The notes below the pieces were generated by a model, which had not been told where the DNA came from, did not search any database, and worked only from the letters and a program-made list of their open reading frames with translations. The position numbers were made by a program, and so were the translations under genes. 55,718 nucleotides of DNA from Oscillospiraceae bacterium (GTDB lineage: Bacteria; Bacillota; Clostridia; Oscillospirales; Oscillospiraceae), in NCBI GenBank assembly GCA_017545165.1, contig JAFWQQ010000042.1:1-55718 (forward strand), in the 5' to 3' direction. Numbering within the stretch: position 1 is the stretch's first letter; each line of letters opens with the position of its first letter. Shown one piece after another: positions 26,950 through 35,504 of the stretch.

Positions 26950-27306
26950 TCATAGTCTTGCCTTGACTGTGCTGTCGATTAGCTCGCACACTGCGGCGAA
27001 ATGCAAATTGATGTCCCGGTTGGAGAAGCGCAGAACTTCCAGCCCGTATTTTTGCAGGACCTCCGTTCGTTTTTCGTCGTGCGCCTGGCCGCGGGGTTCA
27101 TAGTGCTGGGAGCCGTCGATCTCGATGACAAGCTTTGCGGCGTGACAGAAAAAGTCTGCTATATACGAATCAATAGCCTTTTGCCTTTGGAACCGCACAG
27201 GATAACTGCGCAGAAAATCATACCATAAATGGTTTTCCTGCGGCGTGGCCTGTTTGCGCAGCTTTTTCGCTCGGAGAATAAGATCGGAGTTGTAAGGTAA
27301 AGACAT
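26950..27306 (-). CDS. DUF559 (Vsr-like) endonuclease-domain protein
   Basis: The protein has 118 residues, the full length of small DUF559 proteins, which share the PD-(D/E)xK nuclease fold of Vsr-type repair enzymes. Visible features are the N-terminal basic RAKKLRKQATPQENHLWYDFLR and the catalytic-type core IADFFCHAAKLVIEIDGSQHY (D then E-x-D-G), followed by GLEVLRFSNRDI. It sits between two groups of palindromic repeat units, and the AAGGAG ribosome binding site (27321-27316) comes from the edge of the neighbouring repeat unit. No partner gene adjoins. DNA repair, or movement of the repeats, are possible roles; neither is shown. Confidence 0.88.
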   Translation of the reverse strand: MSLPYNSDLILRAKKLRKQATPQENHLWYDFLRSYPVRFQRQKAIDSYIADFFCHAAKLVIEIDGSQHYEPRGQAHDEKRTEVLQKYGLEVLRFSNRDINLHFAAVCELIDSTVKARL

Positions 27307-27321
27307 AACGATGAACTCCTT

Positions 27322-27856
27322 CCGTCACGGCGCTTGCGGGGGATGCGCCGCGCCACCTCCCTCTGAGAGGGAGGCAGAGAACTCCTTCCGTCATCCGGCT
27401 TGCGTGAGACGCCGGATGCCACACCCAAGACCCTCTGAGAGGGAGGCAGAGAACTCCTTCCGTCACGGCGCTTGCGTGAGACGCGCCGTGCCACCTCCCT
27501 CAAAGAGGGAGGCAGAGAACTCCTTTCGTCACGGCGCTTGCGGGGAACGCGCCGCGCCACCTCCCTCAAAGAGGGAGGCAAGGACTCCTTCCGTCACGGC
27601 GCTTGCGGGGGACGCGCCGCGCCACCTCCCTCAAAGAGGGAGGCAAGGACTCCTTTCGTCACGGCACTTGCGGGGGATGCGCCGTGCCACACCCAAGGCC
27701 CTCTGAGAGGGAGGCGGAGAACTCCTTTCGTCACGGCGCTTGCGTGAGACGCGCCGCGCCACACCCAAGACCCTCTGAGAGGGAGGCAGAGAACTCCTTT
27801 CGTCACGGCGCTTGCGGGGGACGCGCCGTGCCATCTCCCTCAAAGAGGGAGGCAAG
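27322..27856 (+). repeat. Tandem array of eight two-hairpin units
   Basis: Unit starts are 27322, 27388, 27460, 27526, 27591, 27656, 27728 and 27800, so the period is 65-66 or 72 bp. Each unit has hairpin 1 (arms CACGGCGC/GCGCCGTG or CATCCGGC/GCCGGATG around TTGCG-GAC), hairpin 2 (CCTCCCTC/GAGGGAGG or CCCTC/GAGGG) and a tail AACTCCTT or GACTCCTT. The 72-bp form carries ACCCAAGACC between the hairpins. It is not a CRISPR, because there are no unrelated spacers. Confidence 0.9.
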
Positions 27857-27884
27857 ATCACGTCCGCCACTCTGGGGCGGAGAA

Positions 27885-27987
27885 CAAAAAACGCACGACT
27901 TGTGCCCAAGCCGTGCCGAAACAGACCGCGGAGATGCCAGCCGGTCCCGACCGCTGTTGACAAGTCCATTCGATGTTATATCCTTCC
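27885..27987 (-). ncRNA. Candidate small RNA of about 100 nt
   Basis: A self-contained transcription unit lies between engB and the repeat array. A promoter at 28022-27994 is followed about 100 nt later by a strong intrinsic terminator: stem GCACGGCTTG/CAAGTCGTGC with a GGCA loop, then GTTTTTTG on the minus strand. An internal GACCG/CGGTC stem is possible. A 43-codon frame starts just after the -10 but has no ribosome binding site, so an RNA product is favoured. I do not match it to a known RNA family. Confidence 0.5.
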
Positions 27988-27993
27988 ATTTTC

Positions 27994-28022
27994 AGTATAC
28001 CCGAGGCCGCGGGAAAAAGCAA
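27994..28022 (-). promoter_or_regulatory. Promoter of the candidate small RNA
   Basis: On the minus strand TTGCTT (28022-28017) and TATACT (27999-27994) are separated by exactly 17 nt, with no recognised gene downstream. Confidence 0.55.
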
Positions 28023-28058
28023 GAGCATCTTGCGCCCCCGCGGGAGGAGAAACAGAAC

Positions 28059-28089
28059 GATCCCCCGCTTCCCATCGGAAGGGGGGATC
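28059..28089 (-). terminator. Terminator after engB
   Basis: The stem GATCCCCC and TTCC against GGAA and GGGGGATC (with one-base bulges) around a GATG-type loop is followed on the minus strand by TTCTGTTTCTCC. It lies just after the engB stop codon at 28098. Confidence 0.65.
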
Positions 28090-28097
28090 CCTGTCGA

Positions 28098-28688
28098 TCA
28101 CAGCATTTTCATGAGCTCCGCCAGGAGCTGCTCCCGGCCCTGGCCCTTCTCCGCGGAAAAGGGGATCAGGGGCACACTCTCCGGCAGGGCGAGCGTCTCG
28201 CGGATCAGGGCCAGATTCGGCTCGATCTCGCTCTTTTTCAGCTTGTCCAGCTTGTTGGCTACCACCACGAAGGCCTTGCCGCTGTCCAGGAACCACTTCG
28301 CCATGGTGCCGTCGTCCGCCGTGGGCTTGTGCCGGGCGTCCACGATCAGCACCCCCAGGTCAAAGCTCCCGGCATCGGCAAAGAAGTCCTCCATCAGCTT
28401 GCCCCAGCGGTCCCGCTCCGCCTGGGAGACCTTGGCAAAGCCGTAGCCCGGCAGGTCCACCAGATAGAGCTTCCCGTCGAGGAAGAAATAGTTCACATGG
28501 ACGGTCTTCCCCGGCTGGGCGCCCACCCGGGCGAAGTTTTTCCGGTTCAGCAGGCGGTTGATCACCGAGGACTTGCCCACGTTGGATTTCCCCGCGAAAG
28601 CGGCCTTGGGCACGCTGCTGCGGATGAACTGGCTGGGCGCGGCGGCGGATTTCACGAACTCCGCCTTGTTCACATTCAGCGTCGCCAT
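28098..28688 (-). CDS. engB: Ribosome-biogenesis GTPase EngB/YsxC
   Basis: The protein has 196 residues. EngB is an essential GTPase that acts in assembly of the large ribosomal subunit. The P-loop AGKSNVGKSS lies near residues 31-40, the G3 motif is DLPGYGFAKV, and the G4 motif NKLDKLKK is near 140. It begins 3 nt after lon ends, the same lon-ysxC order as in Bacillus subtilis, and is the last gene of the lon unit, followed by a hairpin terminator. Confidence 0.95.
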   Translation of the reverse strand: MATLNVNKAEFVKSAAAPSQFIRSSVPKAAFAGKSNVGKSSVINRLLNRKNFARVGAQPGKTVHVNYFFLDGKLYLVDLPGYGFAKVSQAERDRWGKLMEDFFADAGSFDLGVLIVDARHKPTADDGTMAKWFLDSGKAFVVVANKLDKLKKSEIEPNLALIRETLALPESVPLIPFSAEKGQGREQLLAELMKML

Positions 28689-28691
28689 GGC

Positions 28692-31091
28692 TCACACCCG
28701 GATGGCTTTCCGGCTCTTGGGCGCGGGGACGGGAGAAGGCAGCGGCATGGTCTCGTGCAGCTCGCCCCGCAGCAGGGCCACGTCCAGGGCCGCGTCCGCA
28801 TGGTCCACCGGCACGAAGTGCAGCGCTGCGCGGACGGTCTGGTCGATCTCCTTCAGGTCCGGCTCGTTCTCCGCGGGGATGATGACGGTCTTGACCCCCG
28901 CCCGGAGGGCGGCCATGGTCTTCTCCCGCAGGCCGCCGATGGGCAGGATCCGCCCCCGCAGGGTGATTTCGCCGGTCATGGCCACGTCGCCGCGCACCGG
29001 GGCGCCGGTGAGGGCGGAGATCAGGGCCATGGTCACGGTGATGCCGGCGGAGGGGCCGTCCTTGGGGACCGCGCCCTCGGGGAAGTGGATATGGATGTCG
29101 CAATTCTTGTAGAAGTCCGGGTCGATGCCCAGGGCGTCCACCCGGGAGCGGATGTAGCTCACGGCAGCCCGGGCGGATTCCTTCATCACGTCGCCCAGGT
29201 TGCCGGTGAGCTCCAGCTTGCCGCTGCCGGGCAGCACGGCCACCTCCACGTCCAGCACCTCGCCGCCCACCTCGGTGTAGGCCAGGCCCCGGACCAGGCC
29301 CACCTCGGGCCGGGTGCGCAGAGCGTCGGGCTTGAACTTTGCCGGGCCCAGCAGCTCCTCCAGCCCTCCGGCCTTCACGCTGAGGGACTTGTATTTGCCC
29401 TCGGCGATGCCGGAGGCCGCCTTGCGGCAGACCGCGGCCAGCTGACGCTCCAGCACCCGCACGCCGGATTCCCGGGTGTAGCTGCGGATGATCTCCCGGA
29501 CGGCGGCGTCCTCCAGCTTCAGCTGCACGGCCTTGAGTCCGTGCTTTTTCCGCTGCTTGGGGATCAGATGGCGCCTGGCGATCTGCAGCTTTTCCTCGTC
29601 GGTGTAGCTGGGCAGCTCGATGACCTCCATCCGGTCCAGCAGGGCCCGGGGGATCGTCGAGGTGGTGTTGGCGGTGGTGATGAAGAAGACCTGGGACAGG
29701 TCAAAGGGCAGCTCCAGGAAGTGGTCCCGGAACGTGGCGTTCTGCTCCGGGTCCAGGGCCTCCAGCAGGGCGGCGCTGGGGTCGCCCCGGTAGTCGGAGC
29801 CCAGCTTGTCGATCTCGTCCAGCACCATCAGGGGGTTGCAGCTGCCCGCCTGCTGGATGCCGGCGATGATGCGCCCGGGCATGGAGCCGATGTAGGTCTT
29901 GCGGTGGCCCCGGATCTCGGCCTCGTCGTGGATGCCGCCCAGGGACACCCGCACCAGCTTGCGCCCGGTGGCGTGGGCCACGCTCATGGCGATGCTTGTC
30001 TTGCCGGTGCCCGGAGGTCCCACCAGGCACAGCAGGCCGCCCTTGACCTCGGGCGAGAGCTGCTTGACGGCCAGGTACTCCAGGATGCGCTCCTTCACCT
30101 TCTCCAGGCCGAAGTGCTCCTCGTCCAGGATCTTGCGGGCCTTGGCGATGTCCACGGTCTCCTGGGTCTTCTTGCCCCAGGGCAGCTCCAGGCAGGTGTC
30201 CAGATAGCTGCGGATCACCGCGGCCTCGGCGGAGCCGAAGGGCTGCTTCTGCAGGCGGCCCAGCTCTTTGTTCAGCTTCCTGGTGACCTCCTCGGGGCAG
30301 CTGAGGGCCGCGATCTTCTGGCGCAGCTCCTCATAGTCGTCGGAATAGCCGTCCTCGCCCAGCTCGGCCTGGATGATCTTCATCTCTTCCCGCAGGAAGT
30401 ACTCCCGCTGGCTGCGGTTCATGGCCTCCTGGGTCTGGTCGTTGAGCTCCTTCTCGATGCTCAGGACGTTCAGCTCCTTGTTCATCAGCCGCACCAGCAG
30501 GGCCAGGCGGCGGGACGGGGAGCTCTCCTCCAGGAGCATCTGCTTGTCTTCCAGGTGCAGGTGCACGTTCTGGGCAATGTAGTCGGACACATAGGCCGGG
30601 TTGGGATTGGCCAGCACGTTCAGGATCTGCTCCCCCGGCATCTCCGGGTTCAGCTGCAGATACTCCTGAAAGAGAGACACGCAGCTGCGCAGCAGGGCCT
30701 CGGTGCGGGGCGTGCCGCTCTTCTCCTCCTTGTCCGGCCGGGGCCGCAGGAGGGCCGTATGTCCCTTGGGATCCATGTGCAGCGCCTGGGTCTCGGCCCG
30801 GTACAGGCCCTCCACCATCACGCGGCAGGCGCCGCCCTGGCTCTGGCGCAGCATCTGCCGGATCCGGCAGACGGTGCCCACGCCGTAGAGATCCGCCGCC
30901 TCGGGCAGATCCACGGTCAGATCCTTCTGGGGCACCAGATAGATCATTTGATTGCGCTTTTCCGCGGCGCTCAGGGCCCCCAGAGAGGCGCTGCGCTCCA
31001 CATCGAAGGTCAGCAGCATCCCGGGGAACACGTTCAGGCCACGCAGGGCCAGCAGCGGCAGGCGCAGGGTTTCGTTGTTCTGTTCGCTCAT
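28692..31091 (-). CDS. lon: ATP-dependent protease Lon
   Basis: The protein has 799 residues, the full length of bacterial LonA, a cytoplasmic AAA+ protease that degrades damaged and regulatory proteins. Visible are the N-terminal substrate domain (LPLLALRGLNVFPGMLL), the Walker A motif GPPGTGKTS, a Walker B segment (NPLMVLDEIDKLG) and the C-terminal serine-lysine dyad S681 (DGPSAGIT) and K724 (GGLREK). It lies 33 nt downstream of clpX and 3 nt upstream of engB. No CtsR-type or CIRCE-type operator was recognised nearby. Confidence 0.97.
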   Translation of the reverse strand: MSEQNNETLRLPLLALRGLNVFPGMLLTFDVERSASLGALSAAEKRNQMIYLVPQKDLTVDLPEAADLYGVGTVCRIRQMLRQSQGGACRVMVEGLYRAETQALHMDPKGHTALLRPRPDKEEKSGTPRTEALLRSCVSLFQEYLQLNPEMPGEQILNVLANPNPAYVSDYIAQNVHLHLEDKQMLLEESSPSRRLALLVRLMNKELNVLSIEKELNDQTQEAMNRSQREYFLREEMKIIQAELGEDGYSDDYEELRQKIAALSCPEEVTRKLNKELGRLQKQPFGSAEAAVIRSYLDTCLELPWGKKTQETVDIAKARKILDEEHFGLEKVKERILEYLAVKQLSPEVKGGLLCLVGPPGTGKTSIAMSVAHATGRKLVRVSLGGIHDEAEIRGHRKTYIGSMPGRIIAGIQQAGSCNPLMVLDEIDKLGSDYRGDPSAALLEALDPEQNATFRDHFLELPFDLSQVFFITTANTTSTIPRALLDRMEVIELPSYTDEEKLQIARRHLIPKQRKKHGLKAVQLKLEDAAVREIIRSYTRESGVRVLERQLAAVCRKAASGIAEGKYKSLSVKAGGLEELLGPAKFKPDALRTRPEVGLVRGLAYTEVGGEVLDVEVAVLPGSGKLELTGNLGDVMKESARAAVSYIRSRVDALGIDPDFYKNCDIHIHFPEGAVPKDGPSAGITVTMALISALTGAPVRGDVAMTGEITLRGRILPIGGLREKTMAALRAGVKTVIIPAENEPDLKEIDQTVRAALHFVPVDHADAALDVALLRGELHETMPLPSPVPAPKSRKAIRV

Positions 31092-31124
31092 AGCTTCCTC
31101 CTTTCCGGAGAGACGGCGCTTGGC

Positions 31125-32384
31125 TTATTCTTCCTGCTCTCTGCGCAGGATGGTGGGCTCGGCCTCCCCCTTGACGCAGGCGGCGGTGATGATCACCTTT
31201 TCCACCGTGGGGTCGGAGGGGATCTCGTACATCAGCTCGGTCATGACGCTCTCCATCACGCTGCGCAGGCCCCGGGCGCCGATCTTGCGCTCGATGGCCC
31301 TGTCGGCGATGGCCTCCAGGGCGGCGGGCTCATACTCCAGCTCCACCCCGTCGTAGCGCAGCAGAGTCTGATACTGCTTGGTCATGGCGTTCTTTGGCTC
31401 CTGCAGGATGCGCACCAGATCGTCCCGGGTCAGGGAATCCAGGGAGGCCACCACGGGCAGCCGCCCGATGAGCTCGGGGATAATGCCGAATTTCAGCAGG
31501 TCGTGCTGCTGGACCTGGGAGAGGATCTGGCCCACGTCCCGCTCCGCGCTGCTCTTGATCTCGGCACCGAAGCCCATGGTCTTCTTGTCGGTGCGCTTCT
31601 CGATGATCTTGTCCAGACCGTCGAAGGCGCCGCCGCAGATGAAAAGGATGTTGGAGGTGTCCACGTGGATGAACTCCTGCTGGGGGTGCTTGCGCCCGCC
31701 CTGGGGCGGGACGTTGGCAATGGTGCCCTCCAGCAACTTCAGCAGCGCCTGCTGCACGCCCTCGCCGGACACGTCCCGGGTGATGGAGGTGTTCTCGCTC
31801 TTGCGGGCGATCTTGTCGATCTCGTCGATGTAGATGATGCCCCTCTGGGCCCGCTCCACGTCGAAATCCGCCGCCTGCAGCAGCTTCAGGATCACGTTCT
31901 CCACGTCCTCGCCCACATAGCCGGCCTCGGTGAGGGTGGTGGCGTCGGCAATGGCGAAGGGAACGTCCAGCATCTTCGCCATGGTCTGGGCAAAGAGAGT
32001 CTTGCCGCTGCCGGTGGGACCGATGAGCAGGATGTTGCTCTTCTGCAGCTCCACATTGTCCTTCCCGCCGTGGAGGATGCGCTTGTAGTGGTTGTAGACC
32101 GCCACGCTCAGCACGATCTTGGCCCGCTCCTGGCCGATGACGTAATCGTCCAGATTCGCCTTGATCTCCTTGGGCCGGGGCAGCTTGTCAAGCACCAGAG
32201 GCCGGCCGTTTTTCCCTGTGACGGCGGCCGCGGAGGGAGCCAGCCGGTCTACGATGCTCATGCACATGCGCACGCACTCGTCGCAGATATAGCTGCCGTT
32301 GCCGGCGATGAGCCGGTTCACCTGGCCCTGGGGCTTGCCGCAGAAGGAGCAGCGGATGCTTTTTCTCGTATCGTCAGATGCCAT
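31125..32384 (-). CDS. clpX: ClpX, ATPase subunit of the Clp protease
   Basis: The protein has 419 residues. ClpX unfolds substrates and feeds them to ClpP. The N-terminal zinc-binding domain has C12, C15, C34 and C37. The AAA+ module has Walker A GPTGSGKT near residue 120, Walker [12 protein letters not shown], and a ClpP-contacting loop region followed by the sensor and C-terminal domain ([13 protein letters not shown]). It stands 71 nt downstream of clpP, the usual partner, and upstream of lon. Confidence 0.97.
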   Translation of the reverse strand: MASDDTRKSIRCSFCGKPQGQVNRLIAGNGSYICDECVRMCMSIVDRLAPSAAAVTGKNGRPLVLDKLPRPKEIKANLDDYVIGQERAKIVLSVAVYNHYKRILHGGKDNVELQKSNILLIGPTGSGKTLFAQTMAKMLDVPFAIADATTLTEAGYVGEDVENVILKLLQAADFDVERAQRGIIYIDEIDKIARKSENTSITRDVSGEGVQQALLKLLEGTIANVPPQGGRKHPQQEFIHVDTSNILFICGGAFDGLDKIIEKRTDKKTMGFGAEIKSSAERDVGQILSQVQQHDLLKFGIIPELIGRLPVVASLDSLTRDDLVRILQEPKNAMTKQYQTLLRYDGVELEYEPAALEAIADRAIERKIGARGLRSVMESVMTELMYEIPSDPTVEKVIITAACVKGEAEPTILRREQEE

Positions 32385-32455
32385 TTTCTTCTCCTAACTC
32401 TGGGATGGAAACGCGGGACGGACTGACGCCCGCCCCGTTTCGATCGTTCTGTATT

Positions 32456-33037
32456 TCAGCGCTTGTAGATCACCTTGTCGATGAGGCCGTATTCCCGGGC
32501 CTCCTCGGCAGTGAGCCAGCGGTCCCGCTCGGAGTCGGCCTTGACCTCTTCGGGCGTCTTGCCGGTGTTCCCGGCCAGGATCTTGTTGAGGCGCTCCTTG
32601 ATCTTCAGGAAGTGCTCCACGTCGATCTCCATGTCCGTGACCTTGCCCTGGGTGCCGGCGGAGGGCTGGTGGATCATGATCTCCGCGTTGGGCAGGGCGA
32701 TGCGCTTGCCCTTGGCGCCGGAGGACAGCAGGAAGGCGCCCATGGAGGCGGCCATGCCCACGCAGATGGTGGAGACGTCAGGCTTGATGTACTGCATGGT
32801 GTCATAGATGGCCATGCCGGCGCTGACGCTGCCGCCGGGGCTGTTGATATAAAACTGAATGTCCTTGTCGGGGTCCTGGGCCTCCAGGTACAGAAGCTGG
32901 GCCACGATCAGGCTTGCGGTGGTGTCGTTGACCTCCTCCGACAGCATGACGATGCGGTCGTTCAGCAGGCGGGAAAAAATATCGTAGGACCGCTCGCCGC
33001 GGCTGGTCTGTTCGACAACATAGGGGACTAAACTCAT
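32456..33037 (-). CDS. clpP: ClpP, proteolytic subunit of the Clp protease
   Basis: The protein has 193 residues. It is a serine peptidase that forms a two-ring tetradecamer. The start ATG 33037 ([19 protein letters not shown]) follows GAAAGGAG and matches the family; an upstream in-frame Met lacks such a site. The catalytic triad is S98 (GMAASMGAF), H123 (IMIHQPSAG) and D172 (ERDRWLT). It sits between tig and clpX in the conserved order. Confidence 0.97.
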   Translation of the reverse strand: MSLVPYVVEQTSRGERSYDIFSRLLNDRIVMLSEEVNDTTASLIVAQLLYLEAQDPDKDIQFYINSPGGSVSAGMAIYDTMQYIKPDVSTICVGMAASMGAFLLSSGAKGKRIALPNAEIMIHQPSAGTQGKVTDMEIDVEHFLKIKERLNKILAGNTGKTPEEVKADSERDRWLTAEEAREYGLIDKVIYKR

Positions 33038-33105
33038 TGGTAAAACTCTCCTTTCCTGGTCAAAAACGCGCTTATCCAAGAGAGCATATCCGCTTGGGGA
33101 ATTCT

Positions 33106-34431
33106 TTATTCCTCGGTCTCCTCGGCGGGGGCCTCGGCGGGAGTCTCCGGCTCGCCGATCTCGGCGGAGTTCATGATGATCTCGGTGGCCTTCTCCTTCA
33201 GATACTCGTTGCGGATGGTGTCCAGGCCGAAGTACTCCTTGATCTCCTCGGGCTTGGCGTTGACGCCCTCGGCGACCTTCTTGAGGTACTCCTCGGTCTC
33301 CTCCTCGGTGAGCTCGAGGTTCTCCGCCTTGGCGACAGCCTCCAGCAACAGCTCCGTGCGGACCTGGTACTGGGCGGAGGGCAGGATGCTCTGGTTCATG
33401 GTCTCCGCGTCGATGCCCATCATGCGCACCAGCTTCTCCAGCTCCACGTTCCGGTCGGTGAGGCCAAAGTTGGCGGCGTAGTTGCGGATGATCTCCTCGG
33501 CCTTTTCGTGGATCATGGCGTCGGGCACGTCGCAGCTCATGTTGTCGGCCGCCTGCTTCATAATGAGGCTGCGGAAAGCGGTCTCGGCCTGCTGCTCGTA
33601 CTTCTCCTGCAGCTTCTTGCGGATGTCGGCCTTGTACTCGTCCAGGGTGTCGAAGCCCTGGTCGCCGGCGAACTCATCGTCCAGCTCGGGCAGCTCGGGG
33701 AAGGTGATGGAATTGAGCTTGACCTTGAAGACCACGGCCTTGCCGGCCAGATTCTCCACATAGCTCTCGGGGAAGGTAATGTCCAGATCCTTCTCCTCGC
33801 CGATCTGCATGCCGGCCACCTGCTCCTCGAAGCCGGGCACGAAGGAATTGGAGCCCAGCTCCAGATCGTAGCCCTCGGCCTTGCCGCCGTCGAAGCGCTC
33901 GCCGTTGAGGAAGCCGTCAAAGTCGATGTTGACGGTGTCGCCCATCTGGGCGGGGCGGTCGTCCACGGAGACCTTGCGGGCGTTCTGCTTGCGGGCTTTC
34001 TCCAGCTCCTCAGCCACTTCCTCGTCGGAGGCCTCGGTCACGTCCTTGGGGGCCTTCAGGCCCTTGTACTGCCCCAGGGTCACCTCGGGATAGAGGGAGA
34101 CGGAGAAGGTGTAGCGCACGGTGCGCTCGTCGGTGACTTCCACGTTGTTGATCGCGGGCTGGCCGACGATCTTCAGCTCACCCTCGCTGACGCCCTGCTC
34201 AAAGGCCTTGGGGGCCAGCTCGTCCATGGCGTCCTGGTAGAAGACTTCCTTGCCGTAGAAATTCTCCACAATGGCGCGGGAGACATGGCCCTTGCGGAAG
34301 CCGGGGATATTGATGTTTTTCTTATTCTTCAGGTAGGCGCCCTGGACAGCCTCCTCGAACTCGGCGGCGTCGGACTCCACCATGAACAGAGCGGTGTTGT
34401 TTTCTTTCTTTTCCACATTCTTGAGAATCAT
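33106..34431 (-). CDS. tig: Trigger factor
   Basis: The protein has 441 residues. It is a ribosome-bound chaperone with peptidyl-prolyl isomerase activity. The ribosome-contact motif GFRKGH lies in the N-terminal domain ([15 protein letters not shown], near residues 44-58), the FKBP-like middle domain includes [16 protein letters not shown], and the long alpha-helical C-terminal domain ends in a Glu/Pro/Ala-rich tail. ATG 34431 is preferred over the longer frame because AGGAGGA precedes it. It heads the tig-clpP-clpX cluster and has a promoter at 34521-34549. Confidence 0.96.
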   Translation of the reverse strand: MILKNVEKKENNTALFMVESDAAEFEEAVQGAYLKNKKNINIPGFRKGHVSRAIVENFYGKEVFYQDAMDELAPKAFEQGVSEGELKIVGQPAINNVEVTDERTVRYTFSVSLYPEVTLGQYKGLKAPKDVTEASDEEVAEELEKARKQNARKVSVDDRPAQMGDTVNIDFDGFLNGERFDGGKAEGYDLELGSNSFVPGFEEQVAGMQIGEEKDLDITFPESYVENLAGKAVVFKVKLNSITFPELPELDDEFAGDQGFDTLDEYKADIRKKLQEKYEQQAETAFRSLIMKQAADNMSCDVPDAMIHEKAEEIIRNYAANFGLTDRNVELEKLVRMMGIDAETMNQSILPSAQYQVRTELLLEAVAKAENLELTEEETEEYLKKVAEGVNAKPEEIKEYFGLDTIRNEYLKEKATEIIMNSAEIGEPETPAEAPAEETEE

Positions 34432-34520
34432 GCTTGCTTTCCTCCTATATTTGATCACGAATCATACAAAAAAAGCGTTTCCTTTTCGCTTTCTATTCCG
34501 TGACTGACAGACAGCGTCTT

Positions 34521-34549
34521 ATAATATCAGAATCCCGCGACAAAATCAA
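34521..34549 (-). promoter_or_regulatory. Promoter of the tig-clp cluster
   Basis: On the minus strand TTGATT (34549-34544) is followed after 17 nt by TATTAT (34526-34521). The leader of about 80 nt contains a small hairpin AAAGCG/CGCTTT followed by a T-run at about 34468-34492, which might act as an attenuator. Confidence 0.6.
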
Positions 34550-34586
34550 TGTCTTTTTCTTGAATATTCCGGCATTTTCCCTTATG

Positions 34587-34743
34587 CTATTCACCGATAA
34601 AAAGCTTTAGATTATTACCGAGTCAGAATCGTGTCATGCGAGGCGGCGGGCGCAGGGCATAATGGACATATATGGCCAAGGCCGCCAACGAAGCATGGCG
34701 CGATTCTGGCCGGTAAAAAATGAAGGGTTTTATCGGTGGATAG
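34587..34743. repeat. Long hairpin element, copy B
   Basis: A 157-bp imperfect inverted repeat. The outer arms CTATTCACCGATAAAA and TTTTATCGGTGGATAG match at 15 of 16 positions, the middle arms are CAGAATCG/CGATTCTG with CATGC/GCATG, and the inner arms GGCGGC/GCCGCC. The apex GCATAATGGACATATATGG and the AACGAAG on the 3' side are shared with copy A at 13591-13754, while the stems differ. It starts 2 bp after the stop codon of the phosphoesterase gene and lies upstream of the tig promoter. Confidence 0.75.
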
Positions 34744-34745
34744 TA

Positions 34746-35435
34746 TCAGTCCAGAAGCTTGACGGGCGCAAAGTCCACCGCGTCCGCCGAGAGGAGCTTG
34801 AATTTCGTGCAGCCCCGCCATCCGTTGAAGGCGGAGGCAATGCCCTTGCCGTGGATGTGGCCGTAGCAGCAGAGGCCCACCCGATACCGCTCCAGCAGCT
34901 CCAGGATCTCCGGGCACTCATACTTCTGGAAGATGGGCGGGTAGTGGAGAAAGACCAGCTTCTCCCGCTCCCCCGCCGCCTGCAGCGAGGCCTCCAGCCG
35001 CAGGATCTCCCGGCGCATGATCTTCTTGTCGTGCTCCCCGCCGGTCTCCTCCTCGTAAAACCAGCCCCGGGTGCCGCAGAGGGCATAGTCCCCGTAGACA
35101 AAGCAGTTGTTGTGGAGGATCTGCAGGCTGTCGAAGCCCTTTTCCCCAAAGAAGCGGTAGGCCTTGGCGGCGGTGCTCCACCAGTAGTCGTGGTTGCCCT
35201 TGAGCAGGAGCTTTTTCCCGGGCAGCTCGTGGATGAAGCGAAAGTCCTCCTCCGCCTCCGCCAGGCTCATGGCCCAGCTCAGATCCCCGCAGAGCACCGT
35301 CAGGTCCTCCGTGCCCACGCAGGCAAAGCCCTTTTTCAGTTTTTGGGCGTGATCCTGCCACTGTTCTCCAAACACGTCCATGGGCTTGTCGCTGCCGAGA
35401 GACAGGTGCAGGTCGCCGATGGCAAAGAGAGCCAT
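34746..35435 (-). CDS. Calcineurin-like metallophosphoesterase
   Basis: The protein has 229 residues. Metal-binding motifs of the family are present in order: IGDLHLS near residue 6, LCGDLSWA near 48, LKGNHDYWWS near 75, and HYPP then GHIHGKG near the C-terminus. ATG 35435 is chosen because GGAGG lies 6 nt before it and because IGDLH follows at once, as in relatives. It is a predicted soluble phosphohydrolase; the substrate is unknown. It is divergent from the DUF1540 gene, and its stop codon is followed by hairpin element B. Confidence 0.88.
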   Translation of the reverse strand: MALFAIGDLHLSLGSDKPMDVFGEQWQDHAQKLKKGFACVGTEDLTVLCGDLSWAMSLAEAEEDFRFIHELPGKKLLLKGNHDYWWSTAAKAYRFFGEKGFDSLQILHNNCFVYGDYALCGTRGWFYEEETGGEHDKKIMRREILRLEASLQAAGEREKLVFLHYPPIFQKYECPEILELLERYRVGLCCYGHIHGKGIASAFNGWRGCTKFKLLSADAVDFAPVKLLD

Positions 35436-35504
35436 AGGGAACCTCCGCATAAGAAAGGCAAAGCTGCCAAATACTAAACGTACAAACGAAAAGGAGGTAC
35501 TCCG

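Noticed and set aside
27311-27806. Open frames inside the tandem array (RHGACG-type repeats)
   Set aside because: They are translations of palindromic DNA; the same repeats are open in several frames on both strands.
27322-27856. Possible CRISPR array (regular repeats of 65-72 bp)
   Set aside because: The whole unit repeats, without unrelated spacers, and no cas gene is nearby.
27931-27981. 43-codon frame inside the candidate small RNA
   Set aside because: It lacks a ribosome site and starts almost at the transcription start; an RNA product is more likely, though a leaderless peptide cannot be excluded.
27603-32426. Open frame of 1607 codons on the plus strand through the repeats, engB, lon and clpX
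   Set aside because: It is opposite well-known genes, starts in repeat DNA, and has a Leu/His/Gln/Gly-rich composition typical of reverse GC-rich frames.
32456-33079. Longer ClpP start at 33079
   Set aside because: The upstream Met lacks a ribosome site and family proteins start near [10 protein letters not shown], which has GAAAGGAG before it.
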